From: Niastella sp966212235 | GTDB taxonomy: Bacteria; Bacteroidota; Bacteroidia; Chitinophagales; Chitinophagaceae | Assembly (NCBI GenBank): GCA_966212235.1 | Contig: CBIHPP010000001.1 | Coordinates: 558,001-622,000 of the forward strand | Reading direction: 5' to 3' | DNA: 64,000 nucleotides | Part shown: positions 9,701-20,299 of the stretch, one piece after another | How the letters are laid out: every line of letters starts with the position of its first letter | Numbering within the stretch: position 1 is the first letter of the stretch | Notes under the pieces: model-generated | Seen by the model: the letters and a program-made list of their open reading frames with translations, nothing else | Database searches by the model: none | What the model was told of the DNA's origin: nothing | Position numbers and translations under genes: made by a program

Positions 9701-12700
9701 CTATTGATCGCCTAATGAATAATGAACCACTACAATAATATCCGTGATCTCTTCGGGATCGGTATCGACCGATTTCCAGTCACTATCGGAATTATGCTGG
9801 AACCTGAACGATAATGGTGCGAGCACATTTAGTTCTTCCACATTGAAGTCGGTTGTTGTGGCCGTCAGTGTTGCCTTTTGCATATTACCCAGTAGCGGGC
9901 TTTCAGGCATATTTATACCGTTTTCGTCTGAGTTCATGGGATCGCCGTCTAAGTTTACGCCTGTTGCCAGCATTCTGTAGTCGCCTGTACGGTTGGCGCT
10001 GAGCAACATTGTCATTTTCTTTACATTGATCGTTTTGTTTTGGGTAAAGAACGGGAAATGCTCCCGGCGAAGGGTTATGGCAAGCGTTTGATCGGCCCCG
10101 GCAATAACCGGATGCAGGAACTTATGCCATTCTGAAGAGAACTCATGTTTCATATTGAACATGCGCATGAGGGGCTGGGTACTCAATTCCGCCGCATTGC
10201 TAAGAAAATCCTTCACATGACTGATGGCCTGCTGTCTGAACAAACCGGCGTCTTCCCGTGCTGTATAACTAACATGGATAACTACATCTGAAATGGTGTT
10301 ATAGTCGAATTGCCTGAGTTCAGGATCGGCATTCAGTTCTATCTTCCACTGGCTGATGGCCCCGGCGCCTTCGAATGGCAGGTAGCGTTCGTCCTTAAAG
10401 TTCAGTTCAAACAAACCGGCGTCCTGCTGGGCTGTACTGGTGGCAATCGCTTTTACCGGCACGTTGTTATCCCTGAAACGGTCGTCTTCTATCAGAATGC
10501 CTTCATCATTATTGTGTTCATAATTGCCATCATCGTTCATGGTTGTATTGATACGAACTGTATTTTTAAGCAACCGAAGTGAACAGTTGATGGTTGTGAA
10601 AGGTCCGGCAATACAGGGCAGGGAAATTTTTACCGATTTGATCCTGCGGAAATAATGACCGGGATAGTCCATATCGAATAACTCCTCAGGAATGGTAACA
10701 AAACATTTACCCGTAGTTCTCAACTCCTGCAATGCCAACGGATTCAACAGGGCAACTGACACATTTTTGGTTAACTCCAGCTCGCGTTTGTTTTCTTCCA
10801 GGTACGATTTCTCCATTTGCCTGAGTGCCAGCTGCAGTTTTTCTCCGGCAAATAAGCCCTGCTGTGCATTGTCCCAGTATCCATATTGTATGAAGTTTGT
10901 GATCTCGGTACCCAGTTCGTAGCCGTAACATTTCTCCACTTTCCTGGCCATGTCGTAAGCCATATTATAGCTCTGTTTGTATACCGCGAACAATTGTTCC
11001 TTCATCCACTGGTACAATTCCTGGTTGGTGAACTTGTCTGCAAGGAACTGCTCCGTTTGTTTTGATTGTTCAATTTGCGTTTTATGGTTGGTGAGTTCCT
11101 TTTCCGCGATCTGTATTTTTATTTCAGCAGATACGAGTTGTTTGTCGAGTTGAATGATCTCTTTGGCGGCGATATTGGCCTGTAAGGTCCAATCCTGTTC
11201 GCGGCGGATATACTGGGCCATTCTTGCTGCAGAGGCCGATTCCATGGAAAGGAAGGTGCCTGCTGCCTGTGCGGCTTTTGCAAGGGCAGATGTACCGGCG
11301 CCGAGGTTTTGTCCGCCCCACCAGGCGCCTACGCCAACACCTAACGGTGTACCTTCTGCATCCAGTTGCGGGAACATGTGCATGACGCCGGCAATAGCTT
11401 CGGCTAAACCAGCCCCGCTGATGAGCCATTTAGCGGCCAGGCTTTTATCGATATCTTCTTTTTCTTTCGGAATGATCTTGATGCCGGTGTCGCCACTATC
11501 TACCAATCCGGCGTCGGCATCAACCTTCAGTTCACTGATCGTAGTATCTGGCAACATACTGTCTGCAGTAAGCGCAGCATCCAGGGTTGGCGGCGCAGGG
11601 ATCGTAAGGCCTTCGTCGGTCAGCAGCGCATTGAAGTGCTCTAATCGATAAGCTGCTGATGCTCTCGATTTCAGGATCACGTCGCGGTTTGCTTTTGCAT
11701 CCAGCACCTGGCGCTCTTTAATGGCCGTCATCAATTCAAGCATGGTTGTTTCATTCGAAGCGCGTAACCGGGCGAATTCCTCTGCGTCTTTCTTTTCCAG
11801 CGCCGACAGCAATGATGCGCCGAGGGATTTCACTTCGTTGCAGAACTCATTGGCGCGTTGTATCAGGTAACTAAAGCGGTAAATAGGTGGCGGGCTGCTG
11901 AGGTCGCTGAGAATGCTTCCCAGGCTCAGTCCTTTCGCGGCTGCATTGATCAGTAAAGCAGGATCAATAGGCGGTGCAAACAGGGCCAGTTGCCGTTCTA
12001 TACCATCGATATCCATACAATGGCGGATCTTATACAGGCGGTCGGCAACCGTATCCCAATAGCCGAGCAATTTTTCATTATTGGGAATACAGAAGTAAAG
12101 CGCTTTTCCGATGCCCAGCAAACTGTTACCAGATGCGGGTGCGCCTGCGGGAACACTGCTGCTGTAAGGGAACAGGTTTTCCATTTCTACCAATGCGTTG
12201 GAAAAATCGTCCCATTTATTTTTAAGTGAATCGTAGGTCTCTGCTTTGATCTTGCCACGTACCGGAACAAATTCAGGGCGCGGGCCCAGGATGTGATTGG
12301 CCATTACATAGATCTGCAGGGCTTCATAAACCGATTCGCGGGTAAAGGCGCGGAACAGCGAGTCGGCCCAGTTCACCAGGTTCTCTACATATTTAAGCAC
12401 TACATTCTTCATGAATGCGAGTGGGCGGTTGCGGGCAATTATGAATGGTTTGAACGGATGGTCGCGCCATTCGCCGATCACCGCATTTTCTGTAGCAGGA
12501 TTGTTGTTCGCACCCAGGTTCATGAACCATTCTTCGAGGTTCTCAGCCGGCGTGGTCTTAAACGGAAGCACTTTCCAGTAACGCGATGTATCGCTTTGGC
12601 CGGGCCCCGGCAATTCATTGGTGGTAGGATCGAAAATGTAATGGAACCATTTCATGGCCTCCTGGTACTTGCCATTTTTACTGAGCCGCGTGGCAATGTA

Positions 12701-15700
12701 CAACGGCGAATGGTAAAACAATTCCCAGTTGTAAATGCTGTTGGCGCCAAATACATCGAAGCAGACATTTTCTTTATAATACGTGTAGGCTTCTCCCGGT
12801 TTGTATGCATTTGATGCAGGTGCTTTTATTACTGCTGTAAACTGGGGTACATAATTGCTTTCAAATACGGTTCCTGAATCTGCCGGCAACAGGGTATCGC
12901 TGGCCATTAAACCATCTAATCCCTGCTGGTTCAGGCGGCTGATATAGTGCGTTGAATACGGATGATAGAAGGTGTGGAATTCATAGCCGGTTTCCTTCTT
13001 TAACCAAAAGTTATAGTTGACCAGTTGTTCGGTGCCGGCGAATGCAGCATCGTACATGGATACCTGATTATTCGCATTCGTTGCCATCGCCTGTACGCCC
13101 ATAACGCCGTTTGTATTGATCGCAGAACGCGCAGCCATAGCAGGAGCAAGGCCATTAGATGCGTTGCGAATGGCGGTACCGGGCTGGGCAGCGGCCATAC
13201 CATAGCCGCCGGGATGGCTGTGGATTTCAATTTCAGTTTCCAGTTTCCGTTCTACTTCGGGGCCGGGAAGATGTGCGGTAGTCCAGTAACTGTCATCGAC
13301 AATATCCATCAGGCCTGGCGTATAACGGTCGGTGTTTTTGATAATCTCCTTTACCCATATATCCACGGGTCGTACAAAATAGGTGCGCAGGTTATCGGAA
13401 TAAAAGAACGGATCTTTGAATGTTGGATCAAAATCGCGTGAATCGGGCGATAGTATCAGTTTATGCCTCACATTCGTTTTCAAACACAGCTTGTTCTTTA
13501 ATTCCAGGTCACTGTAGGCCGTTACGCCCATGAACGTAGTGATATAATCCGGATCTAATTTTTCGTGCGCATGGCCATATGAGCCACTGATGGCATTTAT
13601 TTTGGCGGTAATGTCGGCCAGTTCAAATGCGCCATCGAGGTACCAATCGCGGGGCTGCTTGTCGATATTACCGAAATTGATCACGAGATAAATGGTAAGC
13701 ACTTCATCACTGTCGATTTCCGTGGCAAACCTGATGTCCGATTCATCGGGTATATAACTCCAGTATTCCTGTTTAATAAACTCTTTTGACAATTGTTTTG
13801 GCGTCCATTTGCCATCAACAAATTCCGTCCAGCCAAGCCGTACCTCCCAGTATTTAAGTGGTTGTGCGGTGGTGGGCGCTTTCTTGCCCATTTCCTCAAA
13901 ACTGGCCTCGTTGCCCTGGTCATTCTTCACCGGGTTATTCTCCTGCTTTTCCATAAACTCGGGCCAGAAAAGGAACAGCCGTTGTTTCCATAATACGGGA
14001 ATAAGATGCACACCGCTGGAATCGCCTTTTTCAACCGAACGGATGTCTACCGGTATTTTATCCCAGGCGCTCCACTTCTTATACTTATCGCAGGTGCGGT
14101 AATGGTACTGGTAGGGTACGTTGTGAGAACGTCCGAAAACATGGAATAATTTCAAATTGCCATTGGGATCCTTTTCGGGCAAACTGGCGCAAACATCAAT
14201 ATTCGCTACGGTGTTTAATTTGTTGAGATAGTTGCGGAAGGCGGCTTCTACCGAGCGGGCGCTGATGTCATTTTGGATCAGTTCCGATTCCAGTTCCTTA
14301 AAGAACGGGCTGCGGTCATCGCGCCATTCAGGTTCAAGCCAGTTTTCGGGGTAAAGGAATATTTTCCGGTTAACTTCCCAAACGCGATAATATTCCATCC
14401 ATTGCCACCGGTCTTTATCAAGCGCTTCGGGCGATACGCCTTTTTCCTGTCCGCTTGTAGCTTTACTTTCCAGGTTCAGGACGCAGCGGTTTACGAATTG
14501 CTGCACTGCGGCGCTCGCCTGTACAATACGGGAGGTTTCCATGCACGCGCCCATTTGTACATCGATGAGGAAATATTCAAATAATCCATCAGCATCTTTA
14601 GCGCCCCAGGCCATAAGCTCAGGCTTTGTAAGCAGGTGACTGATCAATGCCTGTTTCTGGTGCTCGCGGACGGTATCGCTCAGCTGTCCTGAAATTTCAA
14701 GCCATTCCTCTTCTTCATATTTTGCTTTCACGGTTGCTTTCACCGTTTGCGCCATGGCATACAAATTATCGAAATCGGTTTCCGGGGCAGCCCAGATGGC
14801 TATTGCTTCGGCGCTGATACCGGTTTTGTGAGCATAGTTGATCACTTCCTGTATCTTCTTTAGTGCCTTTTCATTTTTATAATTATTGACGCCAAGTGAG
14901 AAATAAGTGGTGAGGTAATTGATAGTGGCGGTATCCCAGCCCGATGCCAGCGCCAGCTTTTCGTTCAACGATAAGAGCGTGGGAACCGGATTGGTTACAT
15001 TCGCTGCTGCAAACAGGTCGGTAAGCGTAGCCAGTTGCTGGGGAACAGCATTGCGCAATTCAACATAGTCGTTTATCCTCAGCCAGCGATTACCAGTAAG
15101 TACTTTGAAATCGAAGTTCTCGAAATTGGCTTTGAATGCAATGAAATGATCAACTTCGGCGGCTGTTAGTTTAAAGCCGGTAATGAATTTTGCTGCGCGG
15201 TGATAGATCTTTACAATATTGATAAATGCATTGATCTCTGTAAAGGGAAATGCCGTTTGGCCATTCACGACCTTCATGGCCGAAATGGGATTTTTCCACG
15301 AAAGCGAAATACCGGCATTGGCATTTATTTCAGCATATTCAACCCTAACCCTGTGCAGCTGCGATGCATTAAGTTGCGCCAATACCTCCAGGCTTGTATT
15401 TGTGTTGGCCGCGTTCTTTTCCAGGATCAACGCATCATCGAGGTACAGCCTGAACAGTTCGTCCTGTTCCTTTACATTTATCTGTAAGGTATATTCGCCG
15501 CTTGAAGGCGGTGATAAATAGGTTTGCCACCGTGCGCTGAAATTATTGGCTGGCACTACCGGAACTAACTGATCTGCATCGGGCGACACATTGCCCCAAT
15601 CGAAATCAACGGCTGCATCGAGCCTGTTTAAAACGGCCGTATTCCAGCCGGCATCGGAATAATAAGTTGCCGAAAATCCGGCTTTTGCCAATGAATCTAC

Positions 15701-18700
15701 GAGCCCCGGAACTTCGGCTTTCATTAATACGCTCGTTATATCTTCTGTAATACCAAGTAGTGCTGAAAGATATTGCGTGATCGCATCCTGCCTGAGTTTT
15801 TTCTTCAGTACCGGAATATATTGCAGGTACACCCATTCCAGTTTTTCAGTCAGCGTTGATTCCACTGGCTGCGCCGGGTGATTCAACAGTTTGGAATTAG
15901 CAGCAGGCAGGTTGGTAAAGATACCGCTGAAGTTTTCTGCCAGGAATGCTTCGGGCATGGCATACAGTTCATCAACTGCGCTGTTGAAATTGGCATTTAC
16001 GCCGGCCAGGTTTTTAAGTTCAGTTCTTTCTGCAGCAGACATAACGCCTGTAACGGTAAGGCGTCCGCTGGCTTTGATATAGGCGAATTTGGGTGAAAGG
16101 CTCTCGGTGATCACCACTGGCAGATTGGTGTCGGTGAACACTTCATATACCACACTTCCTGCAGGAATCGTTTTTGATAATACAAATAAGTTGTCTGCTG
16201 CTGCTTTGAAATTATCGGTGGCGCCTGCGAGCGCTTTCAGCGAATTGGTATCCGCTTCGGTCATAATGCCCCTGGCTAATAAAATACCTGACACAGGATC
16301 GTACGCATATTTTGCCGATAGCAGGGCTGGTATAATAACAGGTAATGCGGTATCTGTCAATATAGAAAATGTTTGCCGGCTTTCAGTAATGCCAATCAGG
16401 TTGTTGACGGCATTTGCTGCAAAGGAAAGCGACAATATGGCCTTTAGCTGGTCGCTGGTAAGGCCGGGTGGCGGTGTTTCGGGATAACCCTGTTCAATCG
16501 ATGTGAATGCCTGTTTGATGGAACGGGCCGCCTGAAGCACTTTTTCTTCTTTTAATCCGAGTGAGGATTCGGCAGGAAGGCTGCCGGTAATAATATAATC
16601 GAGTACAGGGGCTTTGAATCCCGATCTTTTAGTGGAGTCGGCTATGCGGAAAAATGCAAGCGTTTTGTCGGGTGCAATACCTGTATACTTGCTCTGCTGT
16701 ATATTCCAGAAGCTGAAAGGAGCTGGTTCAAATAACTTCACCAGCGTACAAAGGTCTGTTACCTTTAATTTTAACGCTTTGGCAAAAACGACATACCGGT
16801 AAATCGTGCTGAGGTTCGCAAGATTTAAAATGTCGGTATTCAGGTCCAGTTTTCTCGGGATGTTATTATCGATCACCCTGGCTACCTGGAGGATCGCCTG
16901 CAGGTCTTGTTCCGACATGCGGAAAGCGGCCAGCATAGCAGGAACATGGTTGCCGAGCAATTGGGTGGCATCGGTTAAATACCTGCCGAATTTATCGGGA
17001 AGAAAAGCGGTGTCTATTTTCTGCACCGCTTTATTCAGGAACAGTTTTTTATACAGGGACTGTTCACGGTAAGTGTCAATATTACCCCAGAAAACGGCCA
17101 GCTGGTTAACCGGCGTTTTTATTTGTTTATACAACTGCAGTACATTCGCCAGTTTGCTGATGGTTTGAGGCAGGATCTCTTTTTCATCAAGTGCCGCCAG
17201 CACCAGGTCGGTTTCGTGGATCTGCCATTTTATTTTCCGCCACAAACGGATAAACCGGTGGATGTTCTTCCAGCTGTCGGTGGTAATGCCTGATGTATTT
17301 ACCCCTGCATAAATATTTTGCAGTGTACGCAAATAGGTGGAATCCAGTTCGCACATTGATTGTGACTGATACAGGGTAATGATCTTGTTCAGGGATGCAA
17401 AATTTTGTTGCACCCAGGTCACGAATTGGGCCGATGTAATATTGGCCGGCGTCAATGCCGCCATTATCGCCGCGTCATTCGACGGAATTAATGTACCGGC
17501 ATTTATCTGCTGCAATTTTGCATGCAGCGCAGCGGAGCTTAAAGCGCTATTGTAGAAAAGCTTTTGTATAAAATCGATCAGGTGCTGGTGTGGATTGATA
17601 AAAGTGGTTTTTACAAGCTCCACCAGCTCGGTATACTTCATGCCCGACCGCCTGAGGAATTCATGAATGCCATCTGATACCCCCGTGCCGGCCATTTTCT
17701 CCAGGTCGGCGGCAAGGGTGAAGCCGTAATATTCATGCAGCTGTTCCGTGTTATTGCTGCCATCGAATTTCTTATCTGTCAACACCGCATATTCCTGTTC
17801 GCTCAATTGAAGTTGTTCGGCTTCTATCGCATGCTCGGTGGTAGCAGTAAAGCTGGTTTGCATGGCTTTCATCACCTCGCTGCGTTCAGTTTTGAGGTGG
17901 CTGCTATATGTGCGGATCACATCCAACGGCTGGTGATAGGGCAGGGAGAAGGGGTAAACTGTATTCGACAAAATGCGGTATGCTTCTGGTTCTGCATATT
18001 GCGGACTGGCCCTCAATTCATCTGCTGTTGTATCGCCGGTATCATGCGCTGCATTTTTATCGAGCAGTCCATGATAGGTATAATATTCCATGATCTCATT
18101 CACCAGGTCGATATAGGGGATCAGGGTGTCGCTGTTTTCGCAGGTAAGCGGTAAGTGTAAAAGGTCGGGCCTGCGCTTGATAAACATATCCAGCGGGGTT
18201 TTGGCATCTGCATTCTTGGCGCCCCGCCACAGGTAACGCAGCAGGTCTACAAAATAGGCGGCAGGACCATAAACCGAGCGGCAATGTTCGCATTCACATA
18301 CATCGGGACTGCCGAACAATTCTGCATAGTTGGGGATATGTTTTGCCAGCACGGCTGTTACATCGTTTGCATCAGATTTGCCGTAAGCGTATTTGGGCGC
18401 AGCCCCGTTCGATACTTCATATACTTTCATCGAGCGTTCGGCTGCCAGGGTATGGATGTAGGAGGCGCGTTCATATAATGCTTCCGCGATGGATTCCCCG
18501 CCGAGGTTGTTGCTATAGCTTTTTATGAAAGTTGATTTGGGAACGTTGGTGATGGAATAGGCAGAGTCGAGGTTATTGTTGATCAGCACACCCATGACGC
18601 CCGGAGTGGGACTTACCTGGTATACGCGCTGCATTTTTTTAAGTTCGGTCTTTACTTCTTCGTGATAACCGTTGGCAGCCTTTTTGATCTCTTCTTCAAA

Positions 18701-20299
18701 ATCGTGGATGCGGGAGGAACTGAAATCAAATTGCTGCGTGTTGCCGAGAAAAGTGGTTACTCCTTTCAGCACATCTCCATTTTCAATGGGCAACTCACCT
18801 TTTTTCAGCATGCCATTGATCTTTTGCGTAGGGAAGGCCGCATGTAACAGTGATTCAATATGCAGTTGATAGCGCTGCTTTTTTTCTTCATCGTCTTTCC
18901 CGTTTACAAATTCAGGAACGCCGGTTTTGCTGATGATATCCTTCCATGAAGCGCTATCCAGCTCCAATAATTGCTCTGTTGAGGTGATTCCCCTGGCTAC
19001 CTGCAGTTCTACGATCAGGGGATGGTGGTAACCGGTAATAATTCCCAGTTTTTGCAAGTGTAGGAGGCCGTCAACCAGTTTCGGATTGTCTTTGAAGCCG
19101 GGTTGCTGAGGAAGATACTCATGCCAGAATTTTTTATAGTCGGTGTCGTTCTGGTGCTCGTTTTGAAAATTGGTGAATGCTGTCACAAAGACCTGTTGCT
19201 GGCTATTTTCTTTTAATACGACCGACAATAATTGCTGAAGGGTAACAGGTTGCTGCTCACCTTTGTACTGTAAAATGGTAGCGGCGCTTTTTTGATGAAT
19301 AAGCTCAAGCAGTTCGTTGATAACAGCTTCATCTGTCTTTCTGATAATGTGCGCCTCCACGGAGTCTTTGATCGCTTGCTGGAGTTCCGCTTTTTTCTTT
19401 TTATATAATACCGGTAATTGCAGGGAAGTGCCTCTGCGGCCAATACCATATAATAATTCATGGATCTTCTCTGGATCGGTTTTGCCTAACTGGCCGAACT
19501 GGATGGTCAGGATCCTGGCCTGCACCGCAATATTGATGTATTCCTCTTTTATGTCCAGCTCCTGCGCTGTAAAAGCCACCTGGTCTTTTATAGTAAGTGC
19601 TTCCAGGGCGACGCCGCTTTCTTCTAGAAAAGGAACAAGTTTTTGCATAATGATCTCGTACTCTGTACGGGTATCCCTGTTTACCAGGTACACATCTACA
19701 AAGCGCACTTCATTGGTGCCGGCATACATTTCGGCATTTATCCGGTTGGTGCGGCCAATGATAGCGTCACCGTCCACTGCATATACTACAATGTCTGCCC
19801 GTTTGCGTTCGGCCTTTAGAAACTGATCCAGGGAAAACCGAACGGAATAGTAACCTGTTGTGTTAGAGGACACTTCGCCAAGGTATTCAAAGCCGCCGTT
19901 CTTCGTTATTTCAGCCAGGCTATTGGCTGTACGGTAAACAGCTGCGCCCTTCAGGTCTATATCAAGGGCAATAAGGGGTTGATTTTTTACGGGGTTGCCC
20001 GATACGTCGAATACCGTTCCACTTACCGTAAAAAAGGTTTCTTCGCTAAACAGGTTGCTTTCATTTACCTGCCGTTGCATTTCTTTCAGGGTGGCGGCAT
20101 CGGCCAATACGCTCGTGTCGTAAGTAATATTCGACTGCTGTTGCCAGGCGCGTACCTTATTAAGCGTATCATCACCTGCTTCATAAGCAGCTGTTTCATT
20201 TTTGCTTACTGAATAACCGAGTGTAGCGAGCAATTTATGCAACTTGTTTACGGCAATAGACTTTTCATGCAATGAAATGGATCGTTGCGGAGGGAGCAT
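9701..20299 (-). CDS. TcA-type pore-forming subunit of a Tc (ABC) toxin
   Basis: A 3532-residue protein with no signal peptide. Residues about 12-78 look like a small peptidoglycan-binding-type helical fold, and 90-205 like a transthyretin/CnaB-type sandwich (VSGTVFDVSGNPV). A VRP1-like region includes CECEHCRSVYGPAAYFVDLL near 670. Two tandem units of about 70 residues lie at 1310-1450, and a PA14-like domain at about 1545-1675. From about 1950 comes the neuraminidase-like/ABC-toxin region (DRWQWMEYYRVWEVNRKIFLYP). Near 2950-3035 a glycine-rich hydrophobic stretch (GVGVGAWWGGQNLGAG) fits the pore tip, followed by long helices (3040-3130). The last 290 residues fit the TcB-binding domain. Known TcA proteins form pentamers that bind target cells and inject the cargo of TcB-TcC. 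The next gene encodes that partner. Start ATG at 20299 is preceded by a purine-poor, AT-rich leader. Confidence 0.92.
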   Translation of the reverse strand: MLPPQRSISLHEKSIAVNKLHKLLATLGYSVSKNETAAYEAGDDTLNKVRAWQQQSNITYDTSVLADAATLKEMQRQVNESNLFSEETFFTVSGTVFDVSGNPVKNQPLIALDIDLKGAAVYRTANSLAEITKNGGFEYLGEVSSNTTGYYSVRFSLDQFLKAERKRADIVVYAVDGDAIIGRTNRINAEMYAGTNEVRFVDVYLVNRDTRTEYEIIMQKLVPFLEESGVALEALTIKDQVAFTAQELDIKEEYINIAVQARILTIQFGQLGKTDPEKIHELLYGIGRRGTSLQLPVLYKKKKAELQQAIKDSVEAHIIRKTDEAVINELLELIHQKSAATILQYKGEQQPVTLQQLLSVVLKENSQQQVFVTAFTNFQNEHQNDTDYKKFWHEYLPQQPGFKDNPKLVDGLLHLQKLGIITGYHHPLIVELQVARGITSTEQLLELDSASWKDIISKTGVPEFVNGKDDEEKKQRYQLHIESLLHAAFPTQKINGMLKKGELPIENGDVLKGVTTFLGNTQQFDFSSSRIHDFEEEIKKAANGYHEEVKTELKKMQRVYQVSPTPGVMGVLINNNLDSAYSITNVPKSTFIKSYSNNLGGESIAEALYERASYIHTLAAERSMKVYEVSNGAAPKYAYGKSDANDVTAVLAKHIPNYAELFGSPDVCECEHCRSVYGPAAYFVDLLRYLWRGAKNADAKTPLDMFIKRRPDLLHLPLTCENSDTLIPYIDLVNEIMEYYTYHGLLDKNAAHDTGDTTADELRASPQYAEPEAYRILSNTVYPFSLPYHQPLDVIRTYSSHLKTERSEVMKAMQTSFTATTEHAIEAEQLQLSEQEYAVLTDKKFDGSNNTEQLHEYYGFTLAADLEKMAGTGVSDGIHEFLRRSGMKYTELVELVKTTFINPHQHLIDFIQKLFYNSALSSAALHAKLQQINAGTLIPSNDAAIMAALTPANITSAQFVTWVQQNFASLNKIITLYQSQSMCELDSTYLRTLQNIYAGVNTSGITTDSWKNIHRFIRLWRKIKWQIHETDLVLAALDEKEILPQTISKLANVLQLYKQIKTPVNQLAVFWGNIDTYREQSLYKKLFLNKAVQKIDTAFLPDKFGRYLTDATQLLGNHVPAMLAAFRMSEQDLQAILQVARVIDNNIPRKLDLNTDILNLANLSTIYRYVVFAKALKLKVTDLCTLVKLFEPAPFSFWNIQQSKYTGIAPDKTLAFFRIADSTKRSGFKAPVLDYIITGSLPAESSLGLKEEKVLQAARSIKQAFTSIEQGYPETPPPGLTSDQLKAILSLSFAANAVNNLIGITESRQTFSILTDTALPVIIPALLSAKYAYDPVSGILLARGIMTEADTNSLKALAGATDNFKAAADNLFVLSKTIPAGSVVYEVFTDTNLPVVITESLSPKFAYIKASGRLTVTGVMSAAERTELKNLAGVNANFNSAVDELYAMPEAFLAENFSGIFTNLPAANSKLLNHPAQPVESTLTEKLEWVYLQYIPVLKKKLRQDAITQYLSALLGITEDITSVLMKAEVPGLVDSLAKAGFSATYYSDAGWNTAVLNRLDAAVDFDWGNVSPDADQLVPVVPANNFSARWQTYLSPPSSGEYTLQINVKEQDELFRLYLDDALILEKNAANTNTSLEVLAQLNASQLHRVRVEYAEINANAGISLSWKNPISAMKVVNGQTAFPFTEINAFINIVKIYHRAAKFITGFKLTAAEVDHFIAFKANFENFDFKVLTGNRWLRINDYVELRNAVPQQLATLTDLFAAANVTNPVPTLLSLNEKLALASGWDTATINYLTTYFSLGVNNYKNEKALKKIQEVINYAHKTGISAEAIAIWAAPETDFDNLYAMAQTVKATVKAKYEEEEWLEISGQLSDTVREHQKQALISHLLTKPELMAWGAKDADGLFEYFLIDVQMGACMETSRIVQASAAVQQFVNRCVLNLESKATSGQEKGVSPEALDKDRWQWMEYYRVWEVNRKIFLYPENWLEPEWRDDRSPFFKELESELIQNDISARSVEAAFRNYLNKLNTVANIDVCASLPEKDPNGNLKLFHVFGRSHNVPYQYHYRTCDKYKKWSAWDKIPVDIRSVEKGDSSGVHLIPVLWKQRLFLFWPEFMEKQENNPVKNDQGNEASFEEMGKKAPTTAQPLKYWEVRLGWTEFVDGKWTPKQLSKEFIKQEYWSYIPDESDIRFATEIDSDEVLTIYLVINFGNIDKQPRDWYLDGAFELADITAKINAISGSYGHAHEKLDPDYITTFMGVTAYSDLELKNKLCLKTNVRHKLILSPDSRDFDPTFKDPFFYSDNLRTYFVRPVDIWVKEIIKNTDRYTPGLMDIVDDSYWTTAHLPGPEVERKLETEIEIHSHPGGYGMAAAQPGTAIRNASNGLAPAMAARSAINTNGVMGVQAMATNANNQVSMYDAAFAGTEQLVNYNFWLKKETGYEFHTFYHPYSTHYISRLNQQGLDGLMASDTLLPADSGTVFESNYVPQFTAVIKAPASNAYKPGEAYTYYKENVCFDVFGANSIYNWELFYHSPLYIATRLSKNGKYQEAMKWFHYIFDPTTNELPGPGQSDTSRYWKVLPFKTTPAENLEEWFMNLGANNNPATENAVIGEWRDHPFKPFIIARNRPLAFMKNVVLKYVENLVNWADSLFRAFTRESVYEALQIYVMANHILGPRPEFVPVRGKIKAETYDSLKNKWDDFSNALVEMENLFPYSSSVPAGAPASGNSLLGIGKALYFCIPNNEKLLGYWDTVADRLYKIRHCMDIDGIERQLALFAPPIDPALLINAAAKGLSLGSILSDLSSPPPIYRFSYLIQRANEFCNEVKSLGASLLSALEKKDAEEFARLRASNETTMLELMTAIKERQVLDAKANRDVILKSRASAAYRLEHFNALLTDEGLTIPAPPTLDAALTADSMLPDTTISELKVDADAGLVDSGDTGIKIIPKEKEDIDKSLAAKWLISGAGLAEAIAGVMHMFPQLDAEGTPLGVGVGAWWGGQNLGAGTSALAKAAQAAGTFLSMESASAARMAQYIRREQDWTLQANIAAKEIIQLDKQLVSAEIKIQIAEKELTNHKTQIEQSKQTEQFLADKFTNQELYQWMKEQLFAVYKQSYNMAYDMARKVEKCYGYELGTEITNFIQYGYWDNAQQGLFAGEKLQLALRQMEKSYLEENKRELELTKNVSVALLNPLALQELRTTGKCFVTIPEELFDMDYPGHYFRRIKSVKISLPCIAGPFTTINCSLRLLKNTVRINTTMNDDGNYEHNNDEGILIEDDRFRDNNVPVKAIATSTAQQDAGLFELNFKDERYLPFEGAGAISQWKIELNADPELRQFDYNTISDVVIHVSYTAREDAGLFRQQAISHVKDFLSNAAELSTQPLMRMFNMKHEFSSEWHKFLHPVIAGADQTLAITLRREHFPFFTQNKTINVKKMTMLLSANRTGDYRMLATGVNLDGDPMNSDENGINMPESPLLGNMQKATLTATTTDFNVEELNVLAPLSFRFQHNSDSDWKSVDTDPEEITDIIVVVHYSLGDQ

